A DNA stretch of 64,000 nt from Cochliopodium minus (taxonomy: Eukaryota > Discosea > Himatismenida > Cochliopodiidae). The notes beneath the pieces were generated by a model. The model did no database searches and was not told where the DNA came from. It saw only the letters and a list, made by a program, of their open reading frames with translations. The stretch covers positions 152,551 through 216,550 of the forward strand of contig JAMYWO010000010.1 of the NCBI GenBank assembly GCA_024220525.1. The letters are read 5' to 3'. Shown here piece by piece: positions 46,659-59,900 of the stretch; position 1 is the first letter of the stretch; each line of letters opens with the position of its first letter. The position numbers and the translations under genes are program-made.

Positions 46659-48606
46659 TTACTTGTTGAAAGGACCAGGGTTGAAAGGAGAAGTCAAGGT
46701 AGTGACAACACGATTCTGAGCAGGCCTAGAAAGACTGAGCAAAGCATTTTTCACAGACAAACCTTGTTGATTACTTGTATTTACATATTTTTTGTTGACT
46801 AAAAAAAAGAAGAAAAAAGGATTGGTTAAGAATTTTTTTAGAAAGAGAAGAAAAGAGGAGGGTAAATATTTGTTTTTAAAATATATAAGGAATAAGAGTA
46901 AATTTCTTTTTTTTTTTTTTTTACTCCATCCTGAGCTCTCGAAGAAATCAAAGAGTTTATCAACAATGGATCGATCAAGTTTACAAAGTTGGTGAGCCTC
47001 GTCGATTGTGATGGTCTCATTCTTCAAGCAATGGAAAAGGAAAGCCTGTTTGACGAGGAGATATTGACTAGGGCTCAATTTGAGTTTGGCACAATGATCT
47101 TTTTCGTTGCTGGATAACAATTGAGAATAAGGACAATTTAAAATGTCGATCATGGAGGATTTTCTTTGTTTCTTTTGAATAGGAGATTCCACAGAAAGAT
47201 TGGATCCAATAGATTCCTCCAATTTGTGTTTATCTCCACTAGATGGCTCAAATTTTGAGCTCTTTTTGGATTCTTGCAAAAGCTCGATCTTTTTTCTGAG
47301 TCGATGTTCTTCGAGGAATCCCTCTATTATTGAATCATGTTTCTCTTTGCCTACCACTTGCAAGAATGGCCTCATCTTGGAGATCATCTCCCTTTGGAAT
47401 TTCGGCTTTTTCTTGATGTTACTCTCATTTTTTCTCCATTCAACCAAATCATTGTCGACAATCACATTTCTTACTCTGTATCTCTCATCCAAAGATAGAT
47501 TATAAAAGTGGAGCATCTTCAATTTTAGCTCTATTTATGTTGTGGCAAAAAAAAAAAAAATGAAAAAATAAAAGGGAAATAAAGAGAATTATTATATTCT
47601 TACGTATTTCATCTTCAGTATCCACCTCTGTAAATTCTATATTTGCCACCTTGGTTTCTGCTTCATTATCAAATTCTGTCTCGAATTCTTTTCTCTTGGG
47701 CATATATCCACCATGCTCTGGTTGGGATGGTGCACTTTGATGTTTAGGAGTTTTTTTATTCTTGGTTGTTGGAGTATTTTTGATTAAACATTGAGATTCC
47801 TTCATTTTTGTTCCTGGTTTGACTGTTATGGATGGCAATGGTGTGGTTGGTGATTCAATATATACATTGAGATAATGATTCTTGCATTCCAATGGTGTCT
47901 TTGTTCCTATGTGATCTGAAATCTCATCCCAACTTCCAAAGCCGTACAATGAAATTGCTTCCAACAACAATAATTCTTCATCTGCTCCCCAATCTTCAAC
48001 AAACAAAGGAAAATGCATATTTGTCTAAAAAAAATAGGAGATTGAATTAGAAATAGAATTATTATTTGATAAAAAAATATATTTATAAGAAAATAGGAAA
48101 AACTTCAAAATCCTCCTTACACAAACTCTATATTCATGATCTCTTTTGTGTGGTATTATTTCCACCCCATTAGAGAAACAATGAAGACATAAATCGAAAT
48201 CTGGGCATATGACACATCTGATTCTTGTTTCCACAGTTATATCCCTTCTACATGAATTACAATGATATTTTACACCTTTATTTTATTATTTCAAAAATAA
48301 GAGGGAAAAAAAAATAATTTTATTTTTTATTCAACAGGTAATATAAAAATTTATTTTAAGAAAGGAAGTTTATTTTGAAAGTTTATTGTTTATTTTCTTT
48401 TACCTTTTAACCCAACTACTTCTGTTTTTTGAGTTGCACTTTTGATTATTTTGAAAGAGAAATATTAATTATTTTTCTTTTTTTATTTGTTAAAGTATTC
48501 TTAAATTCAAAAAATTAAGGTTTATTTTTAGAAAAATATACTTTGTAAATACTCCCTTATGGTATTTATTTTGCTCATTTAATGGTTTTGTTGTAAAATA
48601 TTCCAT
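46659..48606 (-). CDS. ADA2: ADA2 transcriptional adaptor (ZZ, SANT, SWIRM)
   Basis: The minus-strand product has the full ADA2 order. A ZZ zinc finger: KYHCNSCRRDI, TRIRCVICPDFDLCLHCFSN, HEYRVC. A SANT/Myb domain: PLFVEDWGADEELLLLEAIS, YGFGSWDEISDHIGTKTP. A linker with QSAPSQPEHGGYMPKR, the ADA2 central region LSLDERYRVRNVIVDNDLV, and a C-terminal SWIRM: LKLSPSQYLLVKQAFLFHCL, LCKLDRSIVDKLFDFFESSG. The final exon ends VTTLTSPFNPGPFNK at 46659. ADA2 holds the acetyltransferase Gcn5 in SAGA/ADA complexes and works in the nucleus on histone H3. The first exon is uncertain: ATG 48606 (MEYFTTKPLNEQNKYHKG) is the likely start, but the small exon near 48437-48400 can be joined in more than one phase. 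Confidence 0.9.
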
Positions 48607-48980
48607 TTTTAACTCTTTATTTCACTTCCTTTTATATAATTTTATTTATATTTCTTCAAAAGGGAAATTGTTAAAAAAAATTTTTTTTTTATATTTTTTT
48701 TTGAAAAATTCATTCATAATTGAAGAGAAATGATTTGTTTTCATAAAATACTTCTATTTCAATCTATTTTTTTTTTCAACAATAGAAAGTTTTATTATTT
48801 AGCTGAATAATATTATAAAATAAAAAATTAAAAATAATAAAAACGAAAAAGATAATTGACAAGAAGGAAGATTGTCAATTTGATGAAAAAATTTAAAAAA
48901 ATAAAATCTTTTATTGGAATATGATGAAACAAAATAAACAAAATTATCTTTTTTTTTTTTTTGAAGTTAGGAAAATTTGA
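48607..48980. other. Intergenic region between tandem minus genes
   Basis: About 370 bp of AT-rich sequence between the ADA2 start and the RAD9 stop. Nothing coding seen. Confidence 0.5.
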
Positions 48981-50448
48981 TCATTTCTTTGATTTCTTAT
49001 TGTGTGGAGGAGTGCTCTAAATAAAAAAAACGTTTTGTAAAATAAATTCGAAGAAAGATAAAGTGGAAAGTACAATTTTACCTCTACATACTCGTCAGAA
49101 GAAGATTCATCTTCCATATCATTAGACTCAAGGTTTCTCTTCGACCTATTATGATGATTGTCACTAGATTGTACATTAGACATGTTAGAAGAAGCGTTGT
49201 CCCTGGAGCTAGAAGGAGGAGAAGAGTTAGTACTAGAAGGAATCTGACTAGAATTTCTATTTGTACTAGTGGTGGTTGTATTGGTAGTGGTAGTGGTGTG
49301 ACTGTTGTTACTATCACTTTCATTTTCTGCACGAAACAAAGTAGCTAAAACAAATTCTATGTCGAGATTGCTAAAGTAATTGAGTGAGAGAATCAATGGT
49401 TGTCCACTTTGATCGAAACAAAGGGTCACTGGTTGTCCTGCATTCTCACAGAAATCGAGGATATATTTCAACATCTTCAAAGAGAAAGTTATCTCGTTGT
49501 TAGGAGTTATTAAATATTGTCCAAAATCTGTTTTTTGCATGTCGATTTGAGTGTGCAAAATTTTCTTTCCAGCTTTTTAAAAGGGAAAATTAAGTAATTT
49601 TATAACAATCAATAAAGTTCGAGATATAAAACATAAGATATAAAAAAAAAGTTTAAAACTTATTTTAAATTTTTTTTTTTTTACTTCTTTGAGCTTCTTC
49701 GTCTATGTAACTTTTTATTCTTAAATAATTTTCAGTGGCTATGAAAGTGATCTCTTCTACAGAGGTGTGGAAGTTGTTTTTGATTGATTCATCCAATGAT
49801 CTTGTTTGGGAAAGCACTATTCTGTTAGAACATCTTTCTTTGTTACACACTGGCTTCATTGAGTTGGCTATCTCATAAGATAATCTGTAGGTTTTTTTGA
49901 TTCCCAATTTGCATTGTAATTCAAATATCACAACCGATTCTAATCCATCTGATAATGATATTGTGCAATTCTCTATTGAAGATACACTATAAAATAAAAA
50001 ATTCAATTTAAATAATCGTTTTTGAACAAATGCAAGTTTAGATATTGTATCTATATGTTGTTTATAGTGTATATATCATAATTTCAATCGAATTTTTTGA
50101 TTTATATTGTTATATGATCTCGAATATTTGTTTAATTTACTTTCTAAATACTGCTGTGCATGCTTTTGAATTTATTGAGAATCTATCAAACAATGCATTT
50201 TCATTTTTTTCGTAATTATGGTTGAAGAAATCAGATGAAAACTTGAAATTGCAAAATGCTGATCTTGCTTGATTTATAGAGCTTAAATTGAGCTATAAAT
50301 TTATTAATTTATAGTGTTTATTTTGTTTATTTGATAATTTTACGTTATTGCTATTCATTTCGAATGTTATTTCCTCTCCTATTTTGCATATGCATGATAT
50401 TGTCTTTGAGAATATCTTTATTGATTGTTGTGGAATTTGACACCTCAT
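48981..50448 (-). CDS. RAD9: DNA-damage checkpoint clamp subunit RAD9
   Basis: Exons 50448-about 50343, about 50318-50145, 49986-49685, 49572-49082 and 49016-48981 join in phase to about 370 residues. The start reads MRCQIPQQSIKIFSKTISCI, as in RAD9 (MKCxVxGxxVKVxxKxI). Then come INQARSAFCNFKFSSDFF, ALFDRFSINSKACTAVFR, SSIENCTISLSDGLESVVIF, FIATENYLRIKSYIDEEAQR, and GQPVTLCFDQSGQPLILSLN with FVLATLF. RAD9 joins RAD1 and HUS1 in the 9-1-1 clamp loaded on damaged DNA. The C-terminal tail is about 85 residues of Thr/Ser/Asn/Asp, the place where RAD9 proteins are phosphorylated to activate the checkpoint. It ends STPPHNKKSKK, a basic tail that could serve as a nuclear signal. Confidence 0.9.
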
Positions 50449-50939
50449 TTTTTGGTATAATCTTTAAAAATAATTAATTCTATCCAAAATGATTCAAAAA
50501 AGTGAAAAGGATTTCTTCTTTATTTTTCAATTTTTTTTTATTTTATTTTATTTTTTTTTTGAAAGAAATGAATAAGGAAAAAATTTTAATAAATTATTTA
50601 CAAGTATAATTTTCACAATTTTTTTAATTAATTCTATAAAAAACAAAGATTTGTTTAAAACACTCGTAAACTAACAATATTGATTGTTCCATTTTGATAT
50701 GTTGGAGGATTGACTTGATAAAAATGCATATAGATCGTTAATAATATTATCAAAGCTTCGAATTTATATATATTTGATTGCATTTGCTTTTATATCAAGT
50801 ATCATAATTGAAAATAGTGATTCAATTTTCATTTGAGGAGGTATTTCCAATTTGAATTCGATTTTTTTTTTTCTATTTCTTATTCTTTTTCTATTTCAAA
50901 AAAAAAAAATTTGAATCACAAAGATTCTATTGAATCACA
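50449..50939. other. Divergent promoter region
   Basis: About 490 bp between RAD9 and VPS13 starts. AT-rich with T runs near 50520-50565 and 50865; no gene or RNA recognised. Confidence 0.5.
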
Positions 50940-53900
50940 ATGGTCTTTGAAAATCTGGGTAATAATCCAATTAAATCAGATATTCCATCTCTAAACAAAA
51001 TATTTTAATTTAATAAATTGATTGTTGAATTTTTCCATTTCTTTAGTTGCATCAAGTAAGATATAGTTTTAAATATTTAGATATGCCATCATTATAACGA
51101 AAATATTACTATATATATTAGTATTAGAGAAGCATCTTGGACAATATGTGCTTGGATTGAAAAAAGAAAATTTGAAGATAGCTGTGAACAATGGAACGGT
51201 TTTCCTTGAGAATCTTGAAGTGAATAGATCTCTATTTGAATCGCTGAATCTTCCAATAACAGTGAAAAGAGGATGTATAGGTAAATTGGAAGTGAAAATA
51301 CCATGGACAAATCTGGAAAAGGAACCAACATCTCTATATGTGGAAGACATATGTATCTTAGTTATACCCAAAGAAGCAAAATATGATTTGAATTATAAGG
51401 AAAAGGAATTAATCACCAAGGAGAAAGCATTGCAGTTGATGCAATTGACGAAAGAGGAGCTGTATGAAGCTCCCAAGGAGGTGCCAAAGAAGGAAAAAAA
51501 ATCTTTTTTGGATAAGATGACCGAGAAGGTGTTGAGGAATGTAATTGTCGAGATAAAAAACATACATATCAGATATGAAGATGATTTATCAACCCCAAAT
51601 GTAAATATATTTCTGGATCATTCAAGCATATTTAATTATATTAATATTTATATCTTATAATTTAATTATACTTTTTAATGTTACACAGAAAATGTTTAGT
51701 TTTGGAATCTTTCTTGAATCTTTAATTGTGAAATCAGCAGATGAAAATTGGAAGCCAGCTGTTCTCACTAAAGAAACGATAACAATTAGAAAAGTAAGTT
51801 CCATTAAAGAAAAAAAATTAGATTTGTTTAACAAAACCAAATAATTTAAAAGATTGTAAATATGAATAACTTGTCAATATATTTTGATACAAATGATACT
51901 CCAATAACATACGGAAATAATTTATCTGAATTTACAAAAGCAATGTCATCAAAGGTAAAACTATGATATTAGTTTGTTTTAAAAAGAAAAAACAATTAAA
52001 AACAATTTTAAATAGATAAATACAGGAAATCACCAATATTTATTGAGCCCATTTACTGCCAATTTGAAAATAATTGCAAATCAACTAGCAAAGGGACTAC
52101 CTGCGACTGTTTTAGATTTCAAGGTGAAAGATCTTACGATTGGGCTCAACAATGATCAGTTTTTGTGTTTTCTTAGAGCAGCATCACATCTTTCTGCAGA
52201 GTTTAGAAGACAAAGTTTAAGTCAATTTAGGCCTGAAGGACTCTACAAAGCCAAAAAGGGAGAGAGGGAATATTACAAGTTGATGTGGCAATATCTAAAA
52301 AACATTTCTCTTTCAGAACAAATTGAACAGAAGAAACAGTCCAAATGGGATTTCATTTCAAACTTTAAGAAGACTAGATTTCAGTATGTCAACTTGTGGC
52401 TGAGGAGAATCACCAGCAAAAATAAAGATAAGGAGCAAAACAAAATATTGAAAGAGTTAGAAAAGAATTTGCCATTTGATACCATAGCTTCTTTTAGAGG
52501 ATTGGTTTGTGCTTTTTTTTTTTTTTTATGGATAAATTAATATTTAAAAAAAATTAAAGGCAGATTCTTATTATGTCGATCAAAAAAATAAAATTATAAC
52601 AGAAGAAATTAAATCAAAGAAGTGGGTAAATTAATTATGATTCAACTTTAATATTTTTTTTTACCAATAATTTTTTTAAAGTACAAATTGAAATTGACAA
52701 CAGAGAGATTAAAACAAAAGATAGCCGAAACCATTCCACAGAAAGGGTTGAGTAACAAGCAAATCTTAGCTCTCTATCTCCCTTTAAACGCGGACTATAT
52801 GGAGTTCAAGGATGAAGAAGTTTCAAGTGATAAACTTATAATAGAAGAAGACCGTGTGAAAGTAAAGCTTACTTGTGTTCTTGAGAAATGTTCGATTCAA
52901 CTCAAGAATGAGTTCTCACAAAATTACTCTCCCATTACCAACATCAGTTTTTGTGATATGAATGTCGAGTTGAGCTCTCGTGATGAATATCTAAACATCT
53001 CTGGAGCGTTAGGAAAGATCTACATGAATGATTATCACACTGTGAAGGGAATAGAAACCAAAACTATCGTTCCCATATTTAATAACAAAGAAAGTTTATT
53101 GAAGTTTGAATTCCATAGTCCTCCATTAGACAAGAGCGCTTCAAAGTATGTTTCTGTTGATTTCAAGCCTCTTGACATTTATGTCTCTTCAAAATTGATC
53201 AACCACATCGTATGTTTCTTTAATCCTCCTGAGCTCAAGGAGATTTTGGATGATTTCTCCAAAATTTTCTCCGAAAAATTTCAGGGATTCAAAAAAGAAG
53301 CAAAGGAGCAGCTGGAAGAAGCAATCAAAAAGAAGATGGCTCAAAAGAAGAAAGAAACTCTCAATTTAAAAGTAAATATCGACGCTCCCAACGTTATCAT
53401 ACCTCTTGATTTCGAGAATCCCAATTCACCTGCACTTGTTACCATTCTTGGAAAGTTATCAATAAACAGCGATCTAACACACGCCAACAATCCAAAGGAA
53501 ATAGATTATTACTATGATAAGTTTGATATACAAATAACACAGTTGTATTCCATTGTTTCTGATACTTCCGACTGGAGAAATGAAATCAACAAAGAGAATT
53601 TGATCCTTGACAAGCTCAATCTTTTTATTGGTATCAAATTAATCAATGTGTCCTCTTCCCAAATACCAAAACTTGTGGTTGATGTCAACTTCTTCAGTTC
53701 CCTTAACTGTTTTATCTCTTCAGGTGAACATCTTTTAATTTGATTTTGATTTTTTTATTTTTATAATTTTCATTTTTTTTTTTTTTTGAATAGAAAAAAT
53801 TTCCAAAATGATCGCCATTATACTTCCTTTATCTTTGATTGGACAAAATACAATCACTGAAGATATCAAGAAAGATGATCCACAATTCCATGAAGTGATG

Positions 53901-56900
53901 AATATTATGGACCAGATCATTTCTGCAAGTGAGTCGAACGATCAAGGTGTTGATGAACTGTTAGGCAAAGATTTCATTTCACATGAAAAAACAAACAACC
54001 CCAAACAAATCCAATTTTTTTTCAAGTTGCCTATGTTGAGTGTTTCATTATTCGAAATAAAAGAGAAAGAGTATTGCAACTTGCTTACTGTTATAATCAA
54101 TGATTTAATTGTAAAAAAATTTTTTTTATTTTTTTTATTTTCTTCAATTTTTTATTATTATCAAGATTGAAGGATCCAAATCTCTGCACTCAATAGATGC
54201 AACTACCCATTTAAAATCATTGAGTGCGTTGGATCACACAGGAGCAAAGACAGAGAATTTGATTTCTACCAATGAGGAATCAGAGGAGCTCATAAAAATA
54301 GTTTACACGGGAACGCCTCAAACAAGTCCTCATTTCTTTGACACAGAACACACTATCGAGTTATTTTTCACGGGGCTTAACATCAACATAAGCAAGTTTA
54401 GTATCATCAATCTCCTTATTTTTGCAAATACTATTGTGGTTGCTATTACTCCTTCTCAAGAAAACGAAACAAGCAATAAAAAAAAGACTGTAATAAAGCC
54501 TCCTAGTTTGACCAATAGTATAAAGAAATCAAAAGTCTACATTGTGAAAGTGGTTGCCAAAATTGGTAAAATCATCTTTTTAAAATATTTCTTTTTTTTA
54601 TTTTTTATTTTCTCTTTTTTAATAAAGGTCCAATCTTTGCTAATTTAAATCGAGAAGGAAAAGATTTCCTAAGCTTTCAATTAAAATCATCCTCTGCTTT
54701 CATTTCTTTGGATGATGATCTTGTTTTGAATTTGGATGGTAATCTTGGAAGTTTCATCATAGATGACAAAGGCTCGTCAAGTGAGAGTTTGTACAAGAGA
54801 ATAGCAAGTGTAGAAGGTGATCAAAACACAATACAGATCAAGATGATCGCCTATTTGAATCAAATGACGAAAGTAGGAGATTTCGATCTCGGCATCTCTT
54901 TGTTGCTCAACACAATCAAGATCAATCTCGTTTCAAGGCTCATCTTTGAGATTGCTCACTATTTTTTGGAGATGTACGAAACAGGAATCCAAATCCTCAA
55001 AACTTTTGCTTCATTCACTCCCAAAATTCATTTGAAATTGGATGTGGGGAACCCTATTATCTACATTCCAAAGGATTCAACAAGTGTGGAAGCTTTGGTG
55101 GCCAATTTAGGAGAAATTTCTCTTGTGATCACTGACAAGAAAGATCAAGAGAAAGTGAAGAAATATGGGAATGATTATGACGAGTTGGACGATTTTCTTT
55201 GGTATCACAACATTGCAATTCAAGTAAAGGATTTGTGTTTGTATTCTTCCAAGAATATATTTGTTGATCAACAAGAAAATTTGCAGTATATCCTTTCTAA
55301 ATTAACTACCAGCTTTGAAGTGAATGCTCCTTTGAAACCTGTGAAGGGAGATTTGAAGGCGCAAGTATTGATTAATTTAAAGGGAATCTATCTTTCACTC
55401 AATGAATATCAAATAGAACTCATCATTGCTTTCTTATCTGGAAATCTTTCTGAACAGAATTATCTTTTGAATCAATCTTCATTCGACAATCTGAATCCTG
55501 TAAGAAAAATGAAGGAGATTCAAGATAATTGTCCTGTTGAAGTTAACATCGAACTGGATGAAATAAAAGTGTTGATATGCAAGGGTTTTACTCCAACAGA
55601 CACAGAGAACATCATTTCCATTTGTTTTGAGAAAGTTAGTTTGTTTGTTTTGTCTTTTCCTAATGATACTGTGGAAGTCACTCTTTTCTTGAAAGCATTC
55701 AACATCTTGGACAACCAAAATACTGATGGTTCCAACAAGTTCCCTAGATTGATTGAATCCATTCCTGATCCTGAAAACGAAAACGATAATGTGTTGAGTG
55801 TTTATGTTTCGGTAAACAAAACAGAAGAAAATTATGAAGATGTTAATGTTGATGTAAATGGTAAAAAAAAAAATTATTTTTCATTTTCTCTGAAATTTCA
55901 AAATTTATTTTAGTGAATTCTATTAGAGTGTATCTTATGCCTTATATCTATTGGAATTTGGCATTGATGATAGTTCCCAGAGTTATCAATCTTCCTTTGA
56001 CAGCACAATCACTCAAGAACATCATCTACAAAATCATTGGTAAAAAGATTGCAAACAAGGGAACCACTTTCTTGGATCTTCACATCCATCCTCAAGTGGT
56101 GATCTTGGAAGATTATAAAGACATCAATTCTGCTGCATTATTGTTGAATTGCAATTTCTTCATGCAGATGGAAGAAAGTGTTGCGATGACACAAACATTA
56201 TGCATGAATATCTCTGATTTGGAGCTATACAAATGTAAATTGAATGATATCCAATCCAGAAAGTTTGTTATCCTCGAAAGCTTCACCTCCCAAATCATGA
56301 TCCAAAAGATTGTCTCAGAATCGGAGAAGATAATGGTAGATGCAGGTGAGATGAGATTCACATTCTCTCATCAAGATTTCGTGTTGATCCAAAAGTTGGT
56401 AGATGTATGGATGAGCAAAATCATCGAAAATCCTCTAAAGTTTGACAAGATGATGTTGATTGAAGATTCGATTAATTTCGTAAGGAACATTCAAATCAAT
56501 ACAAAGGGAATATCTGCAAGATTGATCGATGATTATTTCGGGAAATCTACATCTATTCTTTTATTGAGGATAATCAATGCGGAAGCATCCATTTTAATGT
56601 CTTCTGAGGTTTACAACTATCTTGATGTAAAAGCAAAAGCGAACATGTTCATCGATTACTTCAATTCTTTTAACCAATCATGGGAGCCATTACTTAGAGG
56701 ATTGTACCAAAGAGAAAATGCAAAACTAACACGTGAAAAAAGTATCACATTTAACATCAAAGGTAATATAGAAAATCATTCAATTCAAAAATAGAATTTT
56801 TTTTTAATTTTTTTTTCAATATTTAGCAAAAAGAAAAGATTTCGATGAGCCTGTTGTTTTGTCTTTGTCTTCTGATGCTCCTTTGACGATCAATGCGAAC

Positions 56901-59900
56901 AAAGCTTTTATTGAAAGTATTTTGTTTCTTGTTGATAGTTGGACGAAAGTGGAAGATGTAAAAGACGGTCACTATGGAGATAGAACTGTTTTTAGACCGT
57001 ACTGGGTAAAACAATTTACAAATATCAAAGATCTAATTATTTTTATTTTTTGTAAAGGTAATAAATGAAACAGGGAGAAATGTAGAGTATTGGATAACTG
57101 GAACTGATGGACAATCTTTAGAACCAAATAGCCCAGAGCAGCCTGTCCACTTTCCTGGAAAAATAGATTCTTTGATCATAACTGATGAGAAGATTGTTGA
57201 TTTGATGGAGAAGTTCAACATTAATTTTAAAGTGGAGGGAATCGATAAACCAATCACAAAACTTCCATTAAACAGAATTGATTCATTTATCATCCCTATT
57301 TCTGAGCTGAGTGGTTTGATTTACGAGATTAGATTGAAAGCTGGGTCGAGAATTTGCTCTATCAGATCTAACATCACCATCCAAAACGAAACACAAGAAC
57401 CAATCAATATCATTCTCAAGAAACAAATCACAGAGATGATTGATCTCAATCTCATCTTACCTAACGAAAAGAATTTTCATGTTCCTGTGGATTATATTGG
57501 ACATCAACTCTTTTTCACTCCTAATGCACAAGAGTTCAACAGCAGCAAGTTTGTTGATCTTCGTAACCTCAAAAAGGGAGAAATTTCGATTTGTTTGCAA
57601 GGAAAATTGGAGAAATATTATTCCCTTCAAATTTTGGAAAAGAAAGATCCATATTGCAAGAATCATTCTATGTTTACTCTCATTATAAGACCTCAAGTAT
57701 TTTTGGAGAACTTGTTTCCTCGAAAGTTTGATTACATAGTAACCTCCAAAGAAAATACTGAAATCACTCTTGCAAGTGGAACTCTTGAAAAGGGAGCAAA
57801 AGTTCCTCTTTCAAACTGTTCATTAGACAAAGAATTGTTGATCAGTCTTGCAATAGACAGGTTTGAGAAAACTCCTTTAAACATCTTCAGCAACAAAAAA
57901 GATCAAAAGCAACCAGAAACTATGTCACTCATTGATGCAAATCAATACATCCTTGACATCTCGATAGCTCACGAAAATATCTGTGAAACATCAAAAGTGT
58001 TTTCATTCTACGCAAGTTGTTGGATCAGAAACGAGACCCAAATGAAAATCACCTTGACAGAGAGAAGAGTCTATTGTAAAAGAGCGTCCAACAAGGCAGA
58101 TCCCACTTTGAATCTCAAGATGATCCCCAACACCTCTTCTGTTTTGCCTGGACAAAAAAACGAATCGATTTTGAATGAATCATTTGATGTAGATAGACCA
58201 TCCACTTGGTACGATCCTAATCTTCATAATAACGAAGACNNNNNNNNNNNNNNNNNNNNNNNNNNNNNNNNNNNNNNNNNNNNNNNNNNNNNNNNNNNNN
58301 NNNNNNNNNNNNNNNNNNNNNNNNNNNNNNNNNNNNNNNTTTTGTTCAACAAAAACTCTAGATTTCAGATCCATGTTTGGGATTCCTTTCCTTCCAAGAA
58401 ATACAACATTTCTGATGTAAACAAGATCCCTTATGATGAGTTGGTTGTTGAAAGGAGTGATGGAGGAGAATTTAATCTCAACATGGAAAGTTATATCGCA
58501 CCCAAACAATTTTGGAGAACAACTGTGATCAAGTAAAAAAATTTTTAAAAATCAATTTTTTTTTTTTTTATTATTTTTTATTTTTTATTTTTTTTTTTTT
58601 ATAATTTTTTATAACTTTTTTTTTAAATTTTTATTTTTTTAGATTCACAAACAGATACACTATTGTTAATAAGACAAAGAAGGAGATTATATGGACCCAA
58701 CCTTCAAGTGGCAAAGAGTTTCACCTCAAATCAAACGAACAAAGTTTCTTCCATTGGCCTTCTTCCAAATCCCTCAAATTATTACAGTTCAAGTTAAAGG
58801 ACCATCCTTACCCATATTCTTGTCCATTTCAACTCCAAAACATCTCTTTGTTCGAAATAAAGTTGTATGATCCCAACTTTTCCTGTGAGACTCTCATTGT
58901 TCAGACTACAGTCAATAACAACACCATTTCTATCATTATAAGAGAAAGAAACAAGAACTTTTGTACTTACTTGATAAGGAATGACAGTAGTTTGGAATTA
59001 TTCGTCAATCAATCAGAAACTCATGAAAAACAATTTTTCGTATATTTTTTAAAAAAATTCATTAAAAATAAAATAAAATTAAAAAATAAAAAAAAATTTT
59101 TAACACCAAAATAAAAAAACAAAAAAGTAAAACATATTAATTAAGTTATTAATAATAAAATAAAAAATTAAATTATCAATAAAAATTATAAATAAAAAAA
59201 TTTTTTTTTTTTTTATGTAGATATCACCCGGTACACAAGAACCATACGTATTTATTGATCCGATGAAAAGAAAGAGATTAGACCTGAACATAGGAGACCA
59301 CAGAGGCACCTACGAAGTGGAAGACAACAAACTTCAAAACATGGTGACCACCTCCAACATCAACCTCATGTTCAAAACGACCACGAATGGATTCACCAAG
59401 ATATTTCACGTCATACAAGTTTCTTTGAACTCAGGAAGAAAAGGATTAAGTTTGAACAGACAAATCAGTTTTTCGGAGTCTTCTTATTTTGCAATGAAGC
59501 TCCCTAATCAACCTCTTTTGGATATCCGGGTTGATGTTCCTGCCATTGGCGTTTCTTTGACTAGTGACACTTTGGATGAGGTTTTGCATGCTTGGTTGGA
59601 GAAGGTCGAGTTGAATGTTCTTCAAGGAACTAAAGAGTTGGAAATATCTGGTAAAAAAATTTTAAATAAAAAAACTAAAAAAAATAAGAAATATTGTTTA
59701 AAAAATTTTAAAAATTTTAAAAAAATATTGCTAAAAAATTTAAAATATTAATTGAAAGTTGATAAAAAATATTTATTCAGAAAATAAACTTGATATTTAA
59801 ATAAATAAATTATTTATTATTTTAAAATATTCAACATTCAATTAATAAAAATATTTAAAAAAACAAAAAACATACCTTTTCAATTCACAAATTATTTTTT